Of a DNA stretch of 64,000 bases, positions 25,138-37,940 are shown one piece after another (the stretch's first letter is position 1; each line of letters begins with the position of its first letter). The stretch comes from Helianthus annuus (Eukaryota > Streptophyta > Magnoliopsida > Asterales > Asteraceae): assembly GCF_002127325.2 (NCBI RefSeq), contig NC_035448.2, forward strand, positions 88,106,753 through 88,170,752, read 5' to 3'. The translations under genes and the position numbers were made by a program. A model generated the notes under the pieces. It did not search any database and was not told the DNA's origin. It worked only from the letters and a program-made list of their open reading frames with translations.

Positions 25138-25277
25138 TTCAGTAAAACAGTAAAATAAACATATTTCTTTTTAAACCTGAATATATATAATGACAGATTC
25201 AGTAAAACAGTAAAATAAACATATTTCTTTCTAAAATTCTTAACTGTTTACAAATGTTAAAAAGATTATTCTTAACT

Positions 25278-25728
25278 TATGAATTATTTGGGCTAATTTA
25301 TAAGGTGATTGGGTAGGCCCACAACGACTATTGATTGGTGGTCCAATTTACACAATTTTATGATCCATTTGTTTGAACGGTCTGTTTGCTTGACATTTAC
25401 ATAAAGTTTAAAAAAAATAGTGTGATTTAAAACTAAACCGGATTAGCACAAGCAAACAATGTTACAAGAGTAAATACGATGTGTCACAATTTTAAGTATT
25501 GAATATTCAAGATAAACATAGATAATGAGGCCGTAACCGTTGTCCAGATCATAGAAAATGTAATATTTATGCTTTCGTGAGGAGGTACCAACTATACATA
25601 CCAAGTAAGTAAATGAATGACATCAAAATAAAACAGTAGATAAGTCTCAACAACTAAAATAGTGTAAGATTTTTACAATCATTGTATCAAACATTGTTAT
25701 CACTATGTAAGAGTACAACACACATACA
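25278..25728. repeat. ~452-bp direct repeat, copy 2
   Basis: Second copy of 24686-25137. The ~80 bp just before it (about 25193-25275) recurs at about 28000-28080. Confidence 0.9.
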
Positions 25729-26212
25729 AAATAAACAGTCGAGATGTGAGAAATACTTACCACAACGAAGAACCAAGATGTTAAAAATAGAGAAATAATG
25801 CAAGAATCAAATGTATAGAGGTGAGAAACAATTGAAGACCCAGATGAAAATAGTATTCTGAAATGAAATAAAACACAATTTGTTAGGAATACAAATATAA
25901 CAAAACTGAGCTTTAAAAGTAGCGTTAAGTTAAACTGACACTAACTTGCAATTAGACGGTTGAATTGATTTTATAAATGTTGTTCATACTATGTAGCAGC
26001 AAACTGAAGAAGGTGAAGGTGGGTGTGTAGTGTTTGTAGAAAGTTGGATAGAGTTTATGAAGCTTAAATCTACTATATATAACCTCTAAAGTAGTTGTAC
26101 TTTAAACCTGAATATATAATGTTAAAAATACTAAACATCTACTTTTTAAGTTGACCAAGAAAAGCTGTAAATTTAAACAAAATAAGTAGATGTACAGACT
26201 GAATTCTGACCA

Positions 26213-26425
26213 CTCACCTCTTTTCAGCAGCATTCAGCAGCAGACTGCTGAAGTCTGACCACGGTTCACCTCTTTTCAGCATACCAACCACTGTTGACAA
26301 CTATTCCCTCTTTTCAACCTCTTTTCAGCAGCAGACTGCTGAAGTCTGACCATAGTTCACCTCTTTTCAGCATACCAACCACTGTTGACCACTATTCCCT
26401 CTTTTCAACCTAGCTGTACACCTCT
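26213..26425. repeat. ~110-bp tandem duplication rich in CTCTTTTCA
   Basis: Two copies, about 26216-26310 and 26329-26410, with CAGCAGCAGACTGCTG (itself nearly palindromic) followed by CCTCTTTTCAGCATACC. More CTCTTTTCAACCT copies trail to 26455. Confidence 0.8.
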
Positions 26426-26615
26426 TTTCAACCTTGTACACCTCTTTTCAACCTGTGCACATAACATCTTTTAGTTGGGCTTGTTCAAATATTAGTACAA
26501 AACCAACAAGATGTTGGTTTCTTGTTTAAAACCAACAAGATGAAGTATATATCTTCTTAACAAACATTTTAAAAACAGCAAGTTTTGGCTTACACTAATG
26601 TTTTACAGCCACTTT

Positions 26616-26632
26616 TATAAAGTAGTATAGAT
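26616..26632 (-). other. Internal second copy of the Helitron 5' terminus
   Basis: Reads ATCTATACTACTTTATA on the minus strand, the same as the outer 5' end at 29583-29598. It would define a shorter Helitron of about 11.1 kb sharing the single 3' end at 15542. Confidence 0.7.
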
Positions 26633-26997
26633 GATTCCTTCTTTGACTTACACTAATGTTTTACAGCCACTTTCATGTAAGAAAATGAGCAATGAAAGTG
26701 TAATAGAAGTGTTTATTTTTATTTTTATCTATTTAGTATAGTACTCATTTGATCCATTTTATATCAAACAACCTAAAACATTCAGATTTTTATGTTGAAA
26801 TGGTGAATAATGATACAAAGGTAATGCACGAACGTAATAAATCTACAAGACTACAAGTACAAATTTCTAGAAGATGTAACTTTTGTAACAAAAAGCGTTT
26901 GAGTTCAATACTTCAATTCAGCCTAACCCATTTCAACCCCTACCAGAAACTATATGTTTTGACCCGTTATTGTAGATATCAGTAGTCAGTAACTTAC

Positions 26998-27120
26998 ATA
27001 CGAGCAAGAAGCTTTTCAATAGCATCATCAATTGCATCTTCAAATGAGGAATTGATTGAGAGCAAAGTGATAACAACCACAAAATCTTGCCATTCGGGAT
27101 GTAACTTGAGTTGTACTCCC
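26998..27120 (-). pseudogene. Exon-like fragment, probable gene capture (1)
   Basis: On the minus strand one frame reads VQLKLHPEWQDFVVV...SFEDAIDDAIEKLLARM followed by a stop at about 26998. It is too regular for random AT-rich DNA and looks like a terminal exon. Family not recognised. It shares LKLHPEWQ with the fragment at 27480-27600 because both overlap the 375-bp repeat edge. Confidence 0.4.
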
Positions 27121-27460
27121 CACAAAAAAGATTAAAAAGATAATTATTAACATATTACAAGGTTAACTTGCAGTTCTTAATCTAGTGTTGAAATAAGAAG
27201 TTTCAAGTAATCTCAAACTTTATATTAAAAAGAGCTTATTTCAAACAGTAGATAAACCTTAACACTATAGCATTTTAAATATTAGTACAAAACCAACAAG
27301 ATGTTGGTTTCTTGTTTAAAACCAACAAGATGAAGTATATCTTGAAACAAAAACACAAAAATATTTAGAAAGTCATATAAAATATAATACACAATTCCAA
27401 ATCATTTCGTACCGAAATATTACCAGTTTTGACCCATTACCCAATCCGAAGAGGCGTACC
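27086..27460. repeat. ~375-bp direct repeat, copy 1 (copy 2 at 27575-27949)
   Basis: Copies lie 489 bp apart and are almost identical from CTTGCCATTCGGGATG to GAGGCGTACC. Each includes palindromic ACCAACAAGATGTTGGT and an AT-rich segment. Confidence 0.92.
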
Positions 27461-27479
27461 AAATAATGTCTTATCCAAG

Positions 27480-27600
27480 CAGAAGAGTACGATCCTTTAC
27501 CTGGTCATAATTGCGACTGAGAATGGCTTCTCGGGCCTTCTCACCAATCTCCAAAGCCTTCATCTCCAAAGTAACTTGCCATTCGGGATGTAACTTGAGT
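27480..27600 (-). pseudogene. Exon-like fragment, probable gene capture (2)
   Basis: Minus strand frame LHPEWQVTLEMKALEIGEKA then REAILSRNYDQ, ending exactly at a CAG/GTAAAG donor (about 27497). Looks like an internal exon of a captured host gene. I do not recognise the family. Together with the fragment at 26998-27120 it could be two exons of one gene separated by the duplicated repeat. Confidence 0.4.
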
Positions 27601-27949
27601 CATACTCCCCACAAAAAAGATTAAAAAGATAATTATTAACATATTACAAGGTTAACTTGCAGTTCTTAATCTAGTGTTGAAATAAGAAGTTTCAAGTAAT
27701 CTCAAACTTTATATTAAAAAGAGCTTATTTCAAACAGTAGATAAACCTTAACACTATAGCATTTTAAATATTAGTACAAAACCAACAAGATGTTGGTTTC
27801 TTGTTTAAAACCAACAAGATGAAGTATATCTTGAAACAAAAACACAAAAATATTTAGAAAGTCATATAAAATATAATACACAATTCCAAATCATTTCGTA
27901 CCGAAATATTACCAGTTTTGACCCATTACCCAATCCGAAGAGGCGTACC
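27575..27949. repeat. ~375-bp direct repeat, copy 2
   Basis: Second copy of 27086-27460. Confidence 0.92.
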
Positions 27950-28317
27950 CACAAGGAAACATAAGCCAGCTCTAAAATTCTTATAATCAAATGAAAATGA
28001 CAGATTCAGTAAAACAGTAAAATAAACATATTTCTTTCTAAAATTCTTAACTGTTTACAAATGTTAAAAAGATTATTCTTTGAACATAGTTATAATTGTA
28101 GAACTACTGTTTGGATAACTTTTATGGACTTTAAGAAGTCCTTTGGATAACTTTACCGATTAAAACTCAAAACTGCACCCCTGTATTCGATAACTTTACC
28201 GATTAAAACTGAGCTTAAAAAACGTAAGATGCTAACAGTATCCGATAACTTTACAGATTAAAACATGACTAAAACATAACAGTATCCAAATGTTAAAAAG
28301 ATTATTCTTTCACAAAT

Positions 28318-29335
28318 CAAGTAGAAAAAAACCCTAAAATTTAACAGATCTGCAAGAAAATAGTTACAGATCTAATGTTGTTTAACAGATCTGCAAGAAA
28401 AAACCCTAAAATTTAACAGATCTGCAAGTAGAAAATAGGTACCTGAGATGTGAAAACGCCGGTGAAATTCATCTATCTCTAGGGTTATCGCCGGAGGAAT
28501 AAACCCTAAAATTCAACAGATCCAAAGACAGAAAATAGTTACAGATCTAATGTTGTTTAACAGATCTGCAAGAAAAAAACCCTAAAATTTAACAGATCTG
28601 CAAGTAGAAAATAGGTACCTCAGATGTGAAAACGCCGATGAAATCCATCTATCTCTAGGCTTATCGCCGGAGAAATAAACCCTAAAATTCAACAGATCCA
28701 AAGACAGAAAATAGTTACAGATCTAATGTTGTTTAACAGATCTGCAAGAAAAAACCCTAACCATTAACAGATCTGCAAGTAGAAAATAGGTACCTGAGAT
28801 GTGAAAACGCCGGTGAAATTCATCTATCTCTAGGGTTATCGCCGGAGGAATAAACCCTAAAATTCAACAGATCCAAAGACAGAAAATAGTTACAGATCTA
28901 ATGTTGTTTAACAGATCTGCAAGAAAAAACCCTAAAATTTAACAGATCTGCAAGTAGAAAATAGGTACCTCAGATGTGAAAACGCCGGTGAAATCCATCT
29001 ATCTCTAGGCTTATCGCCGGAGAAATAAACCCTAAAATTCAACAGATCCAAAGACAGAAAATAGTTACAGATCTAATGATGTTTAACAGATCTGCAAGAA
29101 AAAACCCTAACCATTAACAGATCTGCAAGTAGAAAATAGGTACCTGAGATGTGAAAACGCCGGTGAAATCCATCTATCTCTAGGGTTATCGCCGGAGAAT
29201 AAACCCTAAAATTCAACAGATCCAACTCAAATTTCAAACAAAAAATGCCGAGAGGTAAAAAAGATGTTACCTGAGATTTGAAAACGCCGGTGAAATCCAT
29301 CGATCTAGGGTCATAGCCGAGAAAGAAACCATAAT
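28318..29335. repeat. ~175-bp tandem array at the Helitron 5' side
   Basis: Five near-identical units (landmark ACCTSAGATG at 28441, 28617, 28792, 28967 and 29142) plus a diverged one at about 29269. Two subtypes alternate (CCTGAGATG/GGAGGAAT versus CCTCAGATG/GAGAAAT), giving a ~350-bp higher-order repeat. On the minus strand each unit contains ATGRATTTCACCGGCG followed about 30 nt later by a CAG/GTACCT donor, so each unit looks like a copy of a promoter/5' UTR/first exon (MNFTGVFTSQ or MDFTGVF). Confidence 0.85.
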
Positions 29336-29362
29336 ATTTACAGATCTAAGGGTTATCGCCTG

Positions 29363-29391
29363 GTGAGAGAGAGAGAGAGAGAGAGAGAGAA
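29363..29391. repeat. (GA)n microsatellite
   Basis: About 14 GA units, on the minus strand a CT tract upstream of the tandem array, as is common in plant 5' UTRs. Confidence 0.9.
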
Positions 29392-29582
29392 GAAATGGGG
29401 CGGATGTGAAAGATAGAAACCCTAATGAGCTGATAAGTTGTTTTTGTTCTCCGGCTTGTTTTGTGAGAGAGGGTATAATAGGAAATGCAAATTATGTTGT
29501 GCTTTAGAGGATTGTACATCATGCTTTAATGGTGTTTTAATGGAATTTTTTTAGACATTAAGAAGTCCCTTGGATATGTTTT

Positions 29583-29597
29583 ATAAAGTAGTATAGA
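29583..29597 (-). other. Helitron 5' terminus
   Basis: Minus strand A/TCTATACTACTTTATAAAA, the common 5' end of a large group of plant Helitrons. Confidence 0.85.
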
Positions 29598-31851
29598 TAT
29601 AGATATATATATAATTTTCACAAAAATTATATTTATTGTTATACATTTAACTTTTCACCCTTTTACTTAATAAAAATACTTTCAAGTATTTAAGTAAACT
29701 CTTGTATGGTAAATGCTAAACCATTGTCATTAGGGTTTCTATAATCATGATTAGGATCGTTAATCATAATTAAGTTTACTAATCACGATTAACCATGTTA
29801 ATCACCCCGTTAATCCCATTTTAATCGCCATTAATATTTTAGAAAATTTCGCAATAGTTTCCCCTAAACTATGGCATTTTCCCACGTTTTTAAAACACGT
29901 TTTTAAGCATGTTAAGCACCCTTAATCATGATCAATCCAAACCAAGTTTCATTACCAACTTTGCATGTATATATCACCAATAAACACCTTCATTTTCCAT
30001 GAACCTTATAAATATATTCTTAACAAAAACCTCTAAAAATCACATCACTTTTTATATATTTTAACAAAATCATTAAAACTAACAATATTTCTCATGATCT
30101 TTAACTAGTTCACCCATTTAAATAAACTTTTTTAGGCTACTTTTTAAGATCATCATAATATAATTCATGATTTAATCTCTATAAAAGCCACATATATGTT
30201 GTAACTCATTTTTAAACCGTAGTAAAGTTCATGGATCATGGATCATGAGGTTGATGATGTTGTTTAGATTTAAACATCACAATGTTTAAATCATCATTTT
30301 TAATCTTTATCATACAAGATCATCATACTAATCACCCTACTTTAACAATATCATCAAGAGTATCTAAACTAACTAGCACTAAACAACTTCATCAACACAT
30401 AATATAACATTTTTAGTATACTTTTAAGTTGTGTTTAGTGTTTTAATCTTTGATTTTTTTTGTTCAAGATGATCAACATGTTTTATACTATATAAATCTA
30501 AATATAACAACAAGCTAAAAAAATAATAATAAAAGATGATGTTACAATTTTGCAAGAATCTAGTAGATGAACTAGATAAAGAGGATCAAGAAAACAAGCT
30601 TCTAGATGGCAAGAACAAGCTCCAAATGCTCCCCAAGTCTTGCACCTTTCTAATACATCTTCAATGGGTCTTGAATGCTTGAATTTGGGGTTTAAAAGTT
30701 GAAGGAAAAATGGAATGGTATATGTATTTGTGTAACCGTAGCCTTAGAGAGGAGAAAGGAGAGTTGTTACTTGTAACTTTGTAGGAAATGCGAGGATGAG
30801 TGGCGTGATCTTATTATAATCTTTCAAGTCTTGCTTTTAGTCAACAAGAAATCCTTCAAGACAATGCTCCATCCATCAACTTTTCTACAAGAGTATGGTG
30901 TGTGTAAGGGCTACTTTAGCCGAAATCATAAGCCTAGGTAGGTAGGTTATGGCAATTTTTTTTAATGCACTTAGACATGTGTAGGATTTTTATAATAGAT
31001 ATTTAGGTCATTTGGTATATTCTTGCATCATTAGGAAGGTAACCATGTTTAGGGTGCTAAAATAGATCTAACTAGTTTATTAGTTGAGTGGGCATTGAAT
31101 TTGGATGGTACAAATACCACTAGTTCGTTTGTCGGTTCGACATCGGGTGCTATGGTTTTATTTACCATCAACGCTATAGCGTTCATTCAAGGCGTTTGTG
31201 ACGCCAAAATATGGCTAACTAGTTCGCTAGCATTTTAGTTTAGGAAATTGGATAGTAGGAATATAATTGATTCGCCTATCGGCTCGAACTTGGGCAATGT
31301 GTGAAAGTTGCGGCGTAGCACCATGAGTTTATATTTCGGATATCCGATTAATATCCTCAAGCTTATTTAAGATGTAATATATTATTTACCAGTCCTACGG
31401 ACATTAAAATGCTGAATTATTGTGTCGCAGACCTTTTATGCGGTTACAGTTTGGCGCAGAACGAACACCTTATAAATATACATTTTTTTTGAAGGTTTAT
31501 ATTTTTTATCATTTGGTGCCCCTAGTTTGGGGTTTTTATTTATATTCTCTCTATAATATTCTTTCATGCCATTCGTGGCTTGTTCGGACAGTTTTCAGAA
31601 CTAGCTGGCATGAATAGTGTGATTCGGTGAATAGTGTTTTCAGCATTTTGCCACCATATTAGGACATAGTTTGCGGTTTTCTCGCGACAAGGCGATTGTG
31701 TTAATATTGTTTAGCATTTTTAACCATGTCCTATGATTGCTAGATCTTATATGACCTAATCATGCAATAATTAAATCTTAATAAGAGAAATTAACGTTAA
31801 ATCGAGTGTTTAAGTTGTACGGAATTACCATTATTTTTGCCAGTTGTCATA
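29598..31851 (-). repeat. Element D 3' LTR, proximal part (right of the Helitron)
   Basis: Continuation of the LTR broken at 15541. Its inner edge at 31851 reads TATGACAACTGG on the minus strand (a slightly altered TGTGACAACT) next to purine tract GGGGGGAGAA. AT-rich, with several near-palindromic runs and no coding signal. D's 5' LTR is not in the window. Confidence 0.75.
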
Positions 31852-32705
31852 TTCTCCCCCCGTTAATGAATTTCGTCCCGAAATTCGAGTCGAGCTACCG
31901 GTTGTAGGGGAGCCTTGGAACATGTGAGGGTACTTGGATTTCATTTGATCTTCACGTTCCCACGTATACTCGGGACCGTGAGGCGAGTTCCAACGAACTT
32001 TAACTAGCTTCCTACCATTCCTGCGTGTCTTGTGGACCTTTCTTGAGATTTGACACGTGAAACGTGTCGTGTACACTACTCAGTTCTTCTGGTACCTCTA
32101 ATTTGTATGCAACAATTCCGATCTTTTCCAGGATTTTGAAAGGTCCAATGTAACGTGGGTTCAACTTTCCACGTTTACCAAATCTTACTACGCCCTTCCA
32201 AGGCGAGACTTTCAACAATACCATGTCTCCAACCTCGAAAGCTAAAGGGTTGCGTCGTTTGTCGGCGTAGCTCTTTTGTCTATCACGAGCCGTTTTGATA
32301 CGGTCTCGTATCTGAATGATCTTGTCTGTGGTTTCCTGAACCAAATCCGGACCAATGAGTTGTTTATCCCCGGTCTCCACCCAACATAGCGAGGACCGAC
32401 ACTTTCGTCAATATAATGCTTCAAACGGGGCGGCCTGAATGCTAGTGTGATAACTATTGTTGTAATAGAACTCCACTAAGGGCAAGTGAGTATCCCAGTT
32501 TCCACCCAAATCCATCACACAAGCACATAACATATCCTCCAAGGTTTGTATCGTTCGTTCACTTTGGTCGTCCATTTGCGGGTGAAAGGCCGTACTAAGA
32601 TTCAGTTGGGATCCAAAGGCCTTTTGGAATGATTGCCATATTCTTGACACGAATCGACCATCTCGGTCTGATATAATAGAAACAGGCACTCCATGTCGTG
32701 CCACA
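31852..32705 (-). pseudogene. Element D: integrase / C-terminal fragment of pol
   Basis: Degenerate minus-strand pol. Segments in three frames: integrase core ([27 protein letters not shown]) at 32408-32704; then [14 protein letters not shown] and [19 protein letters not shown] at 32012-32380; then the chromodomain-like tail ([20 protein letters not shown]) at 31870-32040. There is a frame break near 32400. The stretch normally between HVSNLKK and the tail is deleted near 32040. The DG of the usual QTDGQSER reads DD. It is cut at 32705 by element E (candidate duplication CCACA at 32701-32705). Confidence 0.88.
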
Positions 32706-35700
32706 TGTCACACCCTGGCTTTGCGGAAGCGTGGTTAATTTGGTGTGACTTCTTAATACCATAGCTTAATCATAACAAAGCTATATGAATTAAAAACATG
32801 CAAGATCATCCATTAAACTTTAAAAACCAAATTACAGTACCATTGTCTTAACGGGAAAACACCCTAATAACCATAACGTTGTTCAACAAACAAACAAAAC
32901 ATAAACATGGTTTAAGGACTGTGACTTGTCCAGGAAAGAGTCACATTCCCTAAACCCCGGATGACCTCGGAAACTAGTGCAGCGGGAAAACGTGCCATAC
33001 CGTGCCAGATCTTTAATTCCCTGAAATACATGTAAGTTGAAAAATCAACAATAATGTTGAGCGAGTTCATGCGAAAGTGAGTAAATAAACCTTTGTATTT
33101 GTCAAAAATCCTGGTATGTAGCAAATAAGGAAAAAGAAAAGAGATCACCAATGGTTTGCAAGGCCATTGATATGTGTGAAGTGCAAGTAGGAAGACTCAA
33201 CCCTTGCGATTTTGCGTCGGGGCACAAAGTCACCCCGAGGTCCGTTATGCTGGACCTGGGGTTGGGCTCGCTACACCCAGATAGATCTACCGCTTACGTC
33301 CCTCGGTCCTACCATGAGGATTAATGGCCTCCCGTTCCCGCCTACCCACTCACATGATCTAAGTAGTAACCCTCCTTACGCTAACCATACCATGTAAAAA
33401 GTACTCATAATCATAGTAACATGTATTTCACCCCCGCAGTTTAGAAAACTGAAAACAGTTAAGAGAAAAGGGGGACATGAACTCACAGTCGGTGCGTCTC
33501 TACCAAGTACTCCAAATCGGGCAGCTGAGCAACGACCTACATGTGCTAATTCTATTAGACGGACGGCCGTGCCTTAGCTTTATAGTTTAAGTTTTTGGGA
33601 AATAGTTAGACAACTATTCCGTGTTTACTTTTCGTATATACTTGGTAGTTAATCTCCTTCCCAAGGATGGGGGATTTAATACATGTGCGTTCGAATTATA
33701 TCATTAAGTCTCACTTAATATATACTCATTTCTAATTCCAAAATATAAATATTTTTCTCAACAATATTATATTTTACATCGCATAATATTCTCCCAAAAA
33801 TAATACGTTTGACAAAATACGCGTTCATGAATATTTCCGTATAATGCGTAAGTTACGTTTTAACGATCGAGCGGTAATAGTAATTACCAGTGTAACTCAT
33901 ATAGTTATCGTAGAGGCGTTCGTATTATTTTGGATCTGTTAACGTTCGTAAATATTATTTTTACTCTAAAAATAATATTTGTGTATTTTCACAAAATAAT
34001 CATAAACAGTGTGGTGAAAATATATTTACTAAATATATATATTTATCACGTTTAGTTTTTGTGAAAATCCCACCTCCGAATATTTGTAAATAAAGTTGTG
34101 ACGAAATATATTTTGAAAACATGTCAGAAGTAATTCTAACACTTGTAGTGTAAATAATTCTAAGTGTTAGGTTTTTAGGAAAATTTCGCCAGAGTTTCCT
34201 CTGTAACTGGAGGTGGCCACGCTTTCAAGCGTATCATTTTCTTTTACTAAATCAATTTCAACAACTTCTTTAGTCAATCAAACAATTTCCGACACAACAA
34301 ACTAGTCGACAAGTATGTAAATCGCATAATTACATGAACTTGTGGTTTTTCCGAAACTATAGTGTAAATCCCATTATATTTTGTGGATCTTTATGTAAAG
34401 TAATGTGATCTCGTAAAACCTCGTTTTTAAAGTAAATCCATCTTTACAACTTCTCGTCATTTTTACAAAGTTTGTTATTTTGTCGAAACCTTTCATTTCA
34501 CAAGTGTTTACACACTTGTGGTTTATAAAACTCATGCTTGTTAGTGTAAGATTCATTTTTAGAAAACATGATTTTCTTTGACACTTGGTCCCCTGAAAAT
34601 ACCACTTGCAGATACGTAGATCTGCTAGTTTTAAACACCATTTTATAAGTAAAGCATTTTTACACAAGTTCATGATTCGCGTGTGGTAGAGTTTCACCTT
34701 TTAACCCTTGTACCATTCAAAACAAGCTTATGTCAAGATCCATGACCTTAACCAAACCGGGTTAAACGATGATCCAAGCTACCACATCATAGATCGGGTC
34801 TAAATAATCACAACTTTCAATTACTACAACATTTACACAACTAGTGAGCTTTTAACCAACAATACTTGCATTTTTAGTAAACTTTAATGCATGATTTTGT
34901 AAGATTCCGAGTTTTAATCATTACACCACTTATTAACCGTTTTAGATTAGTTCAAGAGAGTGTTTTAAGCATTATACCTCTAGCTCGAGGCTAGGGAAGA
35001 ATCTATGCGAAAAATGCGTGGATAAAAGCTAGGTAGAGAGGTCCTTCGTCTTCCGTTTGCTCCAAGGCTCCTCGTATGTGACCCGTAACACTTGTATATG
35101 CTTGGAATGGAATGATCAAGAACCGAAAATGGATGTAGAGGGGGAGGGGGTTTCGACCGTAAGGTGTAGAGAGGGAAAGAGAGAGAGTTTGTGATGTTGG
35201 AAAGTGAATGATCTTGCATGTAATCTCAAGTTACTTATAGGCAATGTTTAGGTTATAATCCAAGGGATCTTGTGTCTATTAGATATTAAACATATGGGAT
35301 TAAAATAATGCATGGAAGGACAAGGTATGTCCCCTCTAGTTGGGGCCGGTTTCAATGGGGGGGGTCTTGGTTCTATTCCAACTAGATTAGTTGATGTTTA
35401 GTTAGGTTAATCTAGTTAAGTTAAGTGGTTAACTCGGTTAGTGGTGTGTTGTGTTTTAACGCGGGTGTTAGGGTATTCAGGGACCCTAACTGGCTCAGAA
35501 AAAGATCAATATTGTTAATGTCAATATCTTTATGTTCCGGGTATAGTCCGGTTGTATGGTTGGATAGTAATCCGTTAAAGCGCTTAACAAAGCTTTTAAG
35601 TGTCGTAAATACCATTTTTAGTGACACAACTTATTCCTGACACTTTGGAAAGTGTCTAGTAATATTTTTCTCATGTTTTGGCACTTTATTAGCTAGCCAG

Positions 35701-36126
35701 AAGCTGAAATGTTAATTAAAGTGCTGTGTTTTGTGCTCAGTGTATGTTTTAGGCACATCCAGTCATCGTAACTTATTCCTAGAGACACAGTTCTACAACC
35801 CTTGTATCCCTACACTCACTATGGGTGTAGTAAAATAATTCTGGCTCATGCAGGCCTTAGAGGCAGTATCTGCCTGATGCTGGCTTTGTCAGCATGTTCA
35901 ATAGGTTATCCGTTCATAGTGCTACTGTGCTTTTGTGCATCATGTTTGTCACTAGAGTTCAGCATGTAAATAATGTAGTGACGGTATGTAAAGTATGATG
36001 CAGGAATATACGAGTATCAGAAATCAAGTAGCAGTTCATCAGTAATTTCAAGTAAGCACAGTAATTAAGTAGCAATTAATTATTAATTAAATCGTACGGA
36101 TACCTGGTTTAGTGAGGGTTGTCACA
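32706..36126 (-). repeat. Element E 3' LTR
   Basis: 3421 bp, plus-strand TGTCACACCC to GGTTGTCACA. A possible leader intron runs 33486 to 33021 on the minus strand (CT/GTGAGT donor, ATTTCAG/G acceptor, 466 bp). Related to LTR D. No gene; reading frames at 34374-34697 and 34980-35219 are not credible. The matching 5' LTR must be right of the window. Confidence 0.88.
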
Positions 36127-36159
36127 TTCTCCCCCCGTTAGAAAAATTTCGTCCCGAAA

Positions 36160-36723
36160 TTTAAGTTCTGCTTGTAGAAGCAGGGTTCTTGGGAAATAGA
36201 TGGGGGTATTTTTCTTTCATTCGGTCCTCACGCTCCCAGGTGAATTCAGGACCATGGCGGGCATTCCAACGAACCTTGACGAGCTTGACACTGCTCCGGC
36301 GGGTCTTGTTCACTTTCCAATCCGTGACTTCAACGGGTTCTTCGACGAAGTGGAGCGTGTCGTCAACATGAATTTCGTCGGTAGGAATGACAACGGTATC
36401 TTGTGTTGGACTTTTCTTCAGATTGGATACATGAAATGTATCGTGAGCTCCATTTAGCTCAGCAGGTTAGTCCAGCTTGTAAGCTACGGTCCCGATTCTT
36501 TCCAAAATCCTAAACGGACCAACATATCGCGGATTTAACTTTCCACGCTTCCCAAAGCGTGCCACACCCTTCCAGGGTGATACCTTCAACAAAACCATAT
36601 CACCAACCTCAAACTCTAGAGGTTTCCTGCTTCGATCCGCGTAGGCTTTCTGCCGGTCACGAGCCGCACTGATGCGATCTCGTATCTGTGCAATCTTATC
36701 TGTGGTTTCCTGGACTACATCAG
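36160..36723 (-). pseudogene. Element E: pol C-terminus
   Basis: Minus strand: [39 protein letters not shown], then an in-frame TAA at 36467-36469 and, in the same frame, HVSNLKK, HFVEEPVEV and [20 protein letters not shown], ending with stop near 36162 inside the palindrome. The solo LTR F interrupts this frame at 36723/36724; the same gene continues at 39008. Confidence 0.88.
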
Positions 36724-37709
36724 TGTGACACTCTAGGTTTTTCCGAACGAACATCTTGTAATATCTTTGTGTATATATATGTTATTAAATGGAAACGTGA
36801 CCTTTTGCATGATATGTGTTGTATGTATGTATTATATATATATGTATGTGAGTCGAGACCATGACTCGCAACCGCTAGGTTGCGAGTGGGCCACTAGGTT
36901 TCGAGTGGGCCTCTTGGGCCGTAACCGGTTTGGGCCGAAACCCCTTAGCCTATTTTGAAACCTCATATAAAATCCCAACCTTTCCCCACTCCTTCATTTG
37001 TTACACAAACACAAACACTCCTTTCTCTCTCACTAGAAAACCCTCAACAACATCCCATTCTCTTCCAACTTTCGGACCAAGCTCGGATCTCACAAAGATC
37101 TCGGTCAAGGAATCTCGGACAAGATCATCATCATTCGGACACTTTACTTTCTCGGTTCCTTTCCTTTGTTTCGGCTCCTTCTTCACAACCGGTTAGTGTT
37201 ACATATGTGTAATAGATGCCTTGTATGTTTGATGAATGAAATGTTTATGAACTAGAAAGTGCTTGGTTAGAAGTATTATGCATGATTTTTAGGATGATTT
37301 GTGAAGTTTGACTATATGTGTAAACCATTATGTATGAAAGCTTGATAACATGTTTAAAATGGCTAAAGAATAGTGGTTTAAGAATGATTATGGCCAACCG
37401 AACTATGTTTAAAGTTACAAAATGTATGTTTGCTTGTTCTTGCATGTTGATCTTGTTAAAATATGTGATTTTGGTTCATAAAAATGTATGATTATGTTAA
37501 GATGAAAACCCTAGAAATTTATGAATATAGGATGAACTTGTTGAATGTGGTTTGAAGACTCCAAAAAGGGCAAAGTTTGATCTATTTTTATTAATGGTCA
37601 GAATAGGAAAACTGTTAGTTGAAACCTTATTGGCTATTACTTGATTTGGGCCTGATTACATAGTACAATTTAGCCTGATGTATCTGAATCTGCACGTGAA
37701 CAAGAAAAG

Positions 37710-37940
37710 GACAGCATTGCGACTCGAAATCACACGGTTGCGACTCGTAACCATAGCGTGACAACTCGAAACCACAGCGGTTGCGACTCGTAACCATAGC
37801 GTGACAACTCGCAACCACAGCGGTTGCGACTCGTAACCATAGCGTAACAACTCGAGACCACGCAGTTGCGACTCGCAACCACAGCGTGACAAGCCGAAAC
37901 CTCATGGTTGCGACTCGAGACCACCTGGTTGCGACTGGGC
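37710..37940 (+). repeat. GTTGCGACTCG motif array in LTR F
   Basis: About seven GTTGCGACTCG copies alternating with GTGACAACTCG, in a longer unit containing AACCACAGCG. Further inverted copies (GGTTGCGAGTGGGCC) occur at 36865-36915. Same motif and relative location as in LTR A. Confidence 0.78.

Larger units (their letters stand above)
24302..26630. other. Helitron repeat-rich non-coding stretch
   Basis: No gene seen. It includes the large direct repeat and the CTCTTTTCA-type duplication listed separately, and palindromic CCAACA(A/T)...TGTTGG modules (near 24632-24650 and 26505-26520). The block running from about 24515 to 24670 is a third, diverged copy of part of the 27086/27575 repeat. 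Confidence 0.6.

Noticed and set aside
28318..29335. AAACCCTAA copies as interstitial telomere repeats
   Set aside because: AAACCCTAA occurs once or twice per 175-bp unit, not in consecutive 7-bp register; it is a common plant 5' UTR motif.
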